In this document: piece by piece, positions 62,605 to 64,000 of the stretch
How positions within the stretch are numbered: position 1 is the first letter of the stretch
How the letters are laid out: each line of letters opens with the position of its first letter
Assembly (NCBI GenBank): GCA_039033855.1
Contig: JBCCBV010000013.1
Location: 38,974-102,973, forward strand
Direction: 5' to 3'
DNA length: 64,000 bases
Source of the DNA: JBCCBV01 sp039033855
Lineage (GTDB): Bacteria; Planctomycetota; Phycisphaerae; Phycisphaerales; Phycisphaeraceae
Translations under genes and position numbers: made by a program
Notes under the pieces: model-generated
The model's database searches: none
What the model saw: the letters and a program-made list of their open reading frames with translations, nothing else
What the model was told of the DNA's origin: nothing

Positions 62605-63526
62605 CCGCCAGCCCCACGGCCGTGCCCGGCTCCGGGACCGTCGACAACGACGTCGCCGCCAGTCGGAACTCGCCCAGCCCGGTAGAGACCGACGACCCGC
62701 CGGGCCCGAGGCTCGAAGGGTCGCTCGCCAGCACGCGATCGATCCAATCGGCATGGCGCGACACCGACGTGCTGCCGTACCAATCGCCGTAGTCCGAGTC
62801 GAACTTGCCGTCGCGCGGCCAGACAAACGAGTGGATGCCCGCCAGCCGCCGCTCGCCGTCAACACGGATAAACACGCCGCCGCCGCTGTCGCCGGGCGCG
62901 ATCGAACCTTCGCGGGCCGTCGCCACCGACGAGCCGAGCCCGCCGACGCCACCCCGGCCCGGGTCGTCGAAGTCCGACATCAGCAGGCCGTTGGCACCGA
63001 GCTGATCGATGTAGTTCGTGATCCCAAGCGCCCCTAGGCTCGACTTGTGAAAGCCATTCCGGCCGTTGCCCGTCAGCCCGTAGCCCACCGACAGGCTCCA
63101 CGCCCCACGCGGGTCGCCGCCACGGTGCAGTTCGGACGGCGCCACGTCTTTCACCGGCTCGGCCAGGTGGATGAGCGCCAGATCGCGGCCTTTGAGCAAG
63201 CCGCCGTCCCAACCCGGGTGCGTCACCCAGGCGCTCGCCTGATAGACGTGCTTTCCGAAATACACCAGCGCCAACGCATCGACATCGTCGACCACGTGGC
63301 CGGCAGTCAGCACCCAGTCCGGTGCGATCAGCACCCCCGACGCGCGGGCCCCGGGCACCGTCACCCTGCCCACCGAGGGAAACGTCTCCCCGATGCGGTA
63401 GTGCGCCGCGTGCCGGCTGTCGTGCCGGATCGTGGCCGCCCCCGCCGACGCCATTGTCCACGCCGCCAACACCAACGCCAACGCGATCCAGCGACTCCAC
63501 ACCACGGCCGTGCTCCAGACAGACAC
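62558..63526 (-). CDS. Secreted trypsin-like serine protease with PEP-CTERM tail
   Basis: A 322-residue exported protease. The signal peptide is WIALALVLAAWTMASAGA. The S1 catalytic triad is complete: His77 in VLTAGHVVDD, Asp115 in GRDLALIHL and Ser214 in PGDSGGGVF. The C-terminus is a PEP-CTERM sorting signal: VPEP (298-301), a hydrophobic helix (GTAVGLAVTLGLW) and a basic tail (RRLRRRCR), the substrate form for exosortase-type processing. It should be attached to or released at the cell surface. The GTG at 63526 has GGGG upstream; an alternative GTG at 63544 would add six residues. Confidence 0.9.
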   Translation of the reverse strand: MSVWSTAVVWSRWIALALVLAAWTMASAGAATIRHDSRHAAHYRIGETFPSVGRVTVPGARASGVLIAPDWVLTAGHVVDDVDALALVYFGKHVYQASAWVTHPGWDGGLLKGRDLALIHLAEPVKDVAPSELHRGGDPRGAWSLSVGYGLTGNGRNGFHKSSLGALGITNYIDQLGANGLLMSDFDDPGRGGVGGLGSSVATAREGSIAPGDSGGGVFIRVDGERRLAGIHSFVWPRDGKFDSDYGDWYGSTSVSRHADWIDRVLASDPSSLGPGGSSVSTGLGEFRLAATSLSTVPEPGTAVGLAVTLGLWTRRLRRRCR

Positions 63527-63845
63527 CTCACCAGCCCCGCACACCGCAAGGACCGCTGTCTGTCGGCATCGTCGCCGCCGACGCGTCCATGAAGCCGGTC
63601 CCAGACTTACCGGTCGTTACCGGGAACGCCAAGGCCGCAACGCCCCGGAGGCTCCGGCCATTTCGCGACCGGCCCAGACAAACGGAACCGATCGAGACTG
63701 GGGGCATCACGCGAGCTCGCGTCGGCCCGATCGCTCATCGACGCGCGCCAAAAAAACAGGCGACCGGGATCACCGGCCGCCTGCTGCAAACTTCAAGATG
63801 TCCGACCCCGCCCAAATCAGGCGAGGTCAAGGCAAACGCGAAGGC
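63527..63845. other. 319-base interval without a convincing gene
   Basis: Open frames across this stretch show no protein-like pattern. I see no clear promoter or hairpin. It separates the protease promoter region from the stop codon of the next minus-strand gene. Confidence 0.5.

Positions 63846-64000
<155 letters not shown>

Overview
The window is G+C-rich chromosomal DNA from a Gram-negative-type bacterium, most likely a planctomycete of the Phycisphaerae group. This lineage call is inference. It rests on several features seen together: a PEP-CTERM sorting tail on a secreted protease, an lpxI gene and Mla-type lipid transport genes that imply an outer membrane, a small zinc-ribbon protein of a style common in planctomycetes, a sigma-70 factor with an acidic linker, RHS tip sequence of planctomycete style, and many sulfotransferase domains. 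No rRNA, tRNA, CRISPR array or intact insertion sequence was seen.

Layout. 0-9 kb: the end of nuoC, hypothetical genes, a diguanylate cyclase, miaB, a MacB/FtsX-type permease and an RNA methyltransferase. 9.4-15.4 kb: a glycogen-synthase-like glycosyltransferase, a membrane-anchored Rieske-like protein that has lost its cluster ligands, lexA behind a long leader, two tandem membrane PH-like proteins, and lpxI. 15.4-19.6 kb (minus strand): rplK-rplA-rplJ-rplL with its own promoter and a strong terminator, then a serine hydrolase and a cysteine-less rhodanese lipoprotein. 19.8-36.9 kb (plus strand): a long run of surface-carbohydrate genes. It opens with an alpha-toroid/Gfo-Idh-MocA fusion, a second Gfo-Idh-MocA enzyme and a polytopic membrane protein. 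It continues with a Wzm/Wzt-type exporter, a GT2-sulfotransferase fusion, a hexapeptide acyltransferase, a second sulfotransferase, a methyltransferase and four glycosyltransferases. 36.9-41.4 kb (minus): rpoD, dnaG and rpmB. 41.6-44.7 kb: an island of lower G+C flanked by two copies of a 355-base RHS tip sequence. It holds an RHS C-terminal domain of membrane-active appearance, a candidate immunity gene, a decayed fragment and another membrane protein. 44.7-64 kb: hflX, two paralogous membrane proteins, apgM, MlaD- and MlaF-type genes, a DegT aminotransferase, a quinone oxidoreductase, purF, mutY, an SLC13-type transporter, a zinc ribbon, an FHA protein, hemW, a CDP-alcohol phosphatidyltransferase, pyrC, a PEP-CTERM trypsin-like protease and the C-terminus of a glycine-rich protein.

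Working together. The 19.8-36.9 kb block reads as one pathway for a surface polysaccharide. Gfo-Idh-MocA enzymes would modify the sugars and the glycosyltransferases would assemble the chain. The acetyl-, sulfo- and methyltransferases would decorate it, and the Wzm/Wzt pair, whose ATPase carries a Wzt-like C-terminal domain, would export it. LpxI and the Mla-type genes provide the outer-membrane setting.

The least explained parts are the RHS island, the GT2-sulfotransferase and toroid-oxidoreductase fusions, the ligand-less Rieske-like protein, and the nearly identical promoter sequence shared by the rplK operon and rpmB. Start sites were chosen from codon, ribosome-binding-site and overlap evidence read by eye. 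Family assignments come from motif recognition, not from database searches.
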